A stretch of DNA of 6,371 nt, taken from assembly GCA_036266195.1 (NCBI GenBank), contig DATANP010000486.1, positions 1 to 6,371 of the forward strand, written 5' to 3'. This document shows positions 5,561 through 6,371 of this stretch, piece after piece. Position numbers and translations under genes: made by a program. The first letter of the stretch is position 1. Each line of letters begins with the position of its first letter. The DNA is from DATMER01 sp036266195. Its GTDB lineage: Bacteria > Acidobacteriota > Thermoanaerobaculia > Multivoradales > UBA5704. The notes under the pieces are model-generated. The model did no database searches and was not told the origin of the DNA. It saw only the letters and a program-made list of their open reading frames with translations.

Positions 5561-6371
5561 GTGCCCCCGATCACCGATTGGATCCCGGTGGACCTCCTCC
5601 CCGGCCTCTGGGCCGGAGCGCTCGCGCTGCTGCTGTGGTCCGCCCTCCGCCGCTGGTACGACGCCCTGCCGGTCCGCATCCTGGCCGTCTTCGCCGCCGT
5701 ACTGGGCATCCTCTTCGGCCCGGTCCTCTTCGGCGGCAAGCTCCTGCTTCCTCTCGACGGTCTGCGGGGCCAGGTGCCGTTCAGGAGCCTGCCGCCGGTC
5801 GCGCCGCACGGCAATCTCCTCCAGGGGGACCTCCTCCAACTCGTCGCCCCCGCGCAGGCCGCGATCCGCACCGCCCTGCGGGAAGGCCGCCTGCCGCTCA
5901 CGAATCCGCTCGCCGGAGAAGGCACCCCGCTCCTCGGCGATCCCCAGGCCCAGGTCCTCCAGCCGATCTCCCTCGTCGCCCTCCCCCTACCGTGGTGGCG
6001 GGCCGCCGGGGTCATGGCAACCCTCCGCGTCCTCCTCGCCCTGACCTTTACCTATGTCTGGATGCGCCGCCAGGGTCTGGGAGAAGGTCCCAGTCTGGCC
6101 GGATCGCTCGCCTATGGACTCGGAGGCTTCGTCCTCCTCTGGGTCGGCTGGCCGATCGCCAACGCCGCCGCCCTCCTCCCCGCCGTCCTCTACGCATTGG
6201 CCCGCTGCCGGCAGCAAGGAGAAAGGAAGGACTTCCTTCTCCTGACCCTCTCGACCGCCTCTCTCCTCCTGGCCGGCCACCCCGAAACCATCATCTATGC
6301 TCTCCTTGTGGCCACCGTTTTCTGGGCGGGAGGTGGCGCCCTCTCCCGCGAAGCGGGGGAGGGACGGGGAG
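5561..6371 (+). CDS. YfhO-like multi-spanning membrane protein (GT-C type), C-terminal part off the window
   Basis: The frame is open from GTG 5561 to the right edge, giving 270 residues with no stop. Hydrophobic spans lie near 12-29, 38-60, 150-167, 183-212 and 225-255. The loop after the second span has the YfhO-family arrangement: GDLLQLVAPAQAAIRTALREG (89-109), LPLTNPLAGEGTPLLGDPQ (111-129, where the family usually has LPLWNP..), VLQPISLVALP (132-142), and later AGHPETIIYALLVA (238-251). YfhO-like proteins are predicted GT-C glycosyltransferases that use lipid-linked sugars. Bacillus and Listeria relatives act in glycosylation of cell-surface polymers. Asp66 and Asp90 at the membrane face are candidate catalytic acids, by inference. 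The family fit is from recalled motifs. The start is less sure than the frame: no ATG occurs near the N-terminus, and GTG 5588 (codon 10) is an alternative. The gene is divergent from the exporter operon, so a joint role in surface glycans is plausible but unproven. Confidence 0.72.
   Translation, partial: MPPITDWIPVDLLPGLWAGALALLLWSALRRWYDALPVRILAVFAAVLGILFGPVLFGGKLLLPLDGLRGQVPFRSLPPVAPHGNLLQGDLLQLVAPAQAAIRTALREGRLPLTNPLAGEGTPLLGDPQAQVLQPISLVALPLPWWRAAGVMATLRVLLALTFTYVWMRRQGLGEGPSLAGSLAYGLGGFVLLWVGWPIANAAALLPAVLYALARCRQQGERKDFLLLTLSTASLLLAGHPETIIYALLVATVFWAGGGALSREAGEGRG

Overview
This is a GC-rich bacterial window with no mobile element, CRISPR array, tRNA or rRNA that I can see. GWxTD-family, DUF3467, M49-peptidase-like and YfhO-like genes close together suggest an Acidobacteriota-type or similar deep-branching Gram-negative genome. 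That placement is an inference from gene content. Coding density is very high: seven genes with only short gaps, and no stretch over 110 bases without a gene.

Left part (1-1340): the 5' two thirds or less of a lipoprotein that looks like a dipeptidyl-peptidase III (family M49) homologue runs leftward off the window edge. It is divergent, across a 107-bp gap, from a small stand-alone EVE-domain protein.

Middle (1344-5503): five minus-strand genes form what looks like one operon. Read in transcription order they are an ABC-2 permease (Wzm-like), an ABC ATPase with a C-terminal carbohydrate-binding domain (Wzt-like), a MOFRL-type glycerate 2-kinase, a DUF3467 protein and a GWxTD-family lipoprotein. 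The first three are joined by two identical 4-base ATGA stop/start overlaps, and the last two follow after gaps of 31 and 24 bases. The operon ends only 3 bases from the stop of the convergent EVE gene. The exporter pair points to a surface glycan such as O-antigen. Why a glycerate kinase is coupled to it is not known.

Right edge (5561-6371): divergent from the exporter is the 5' part of a multi-spanning YfhO-like (GT-C type) membrane protein starting at GTG. The 57-bp divergent gap holds a good sigma70-type promoter for the exporter operon. It sits so close to the ATG that the mRNA would be nearly leaderless. An inverted repeat fills the promoter spacer, and a weaker TANNNT box lies exactly 7 bases before the YfhO-like GTG.

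I do not see an obviously new defence or mobile system. The points worth checking are the likely leaderless divergent promoter, the coupling of a shortened glycerate kinase to a glycan exporter, the two small companion genes of unknown role, and a GWxTD protein that has lost the motif its family is named after.
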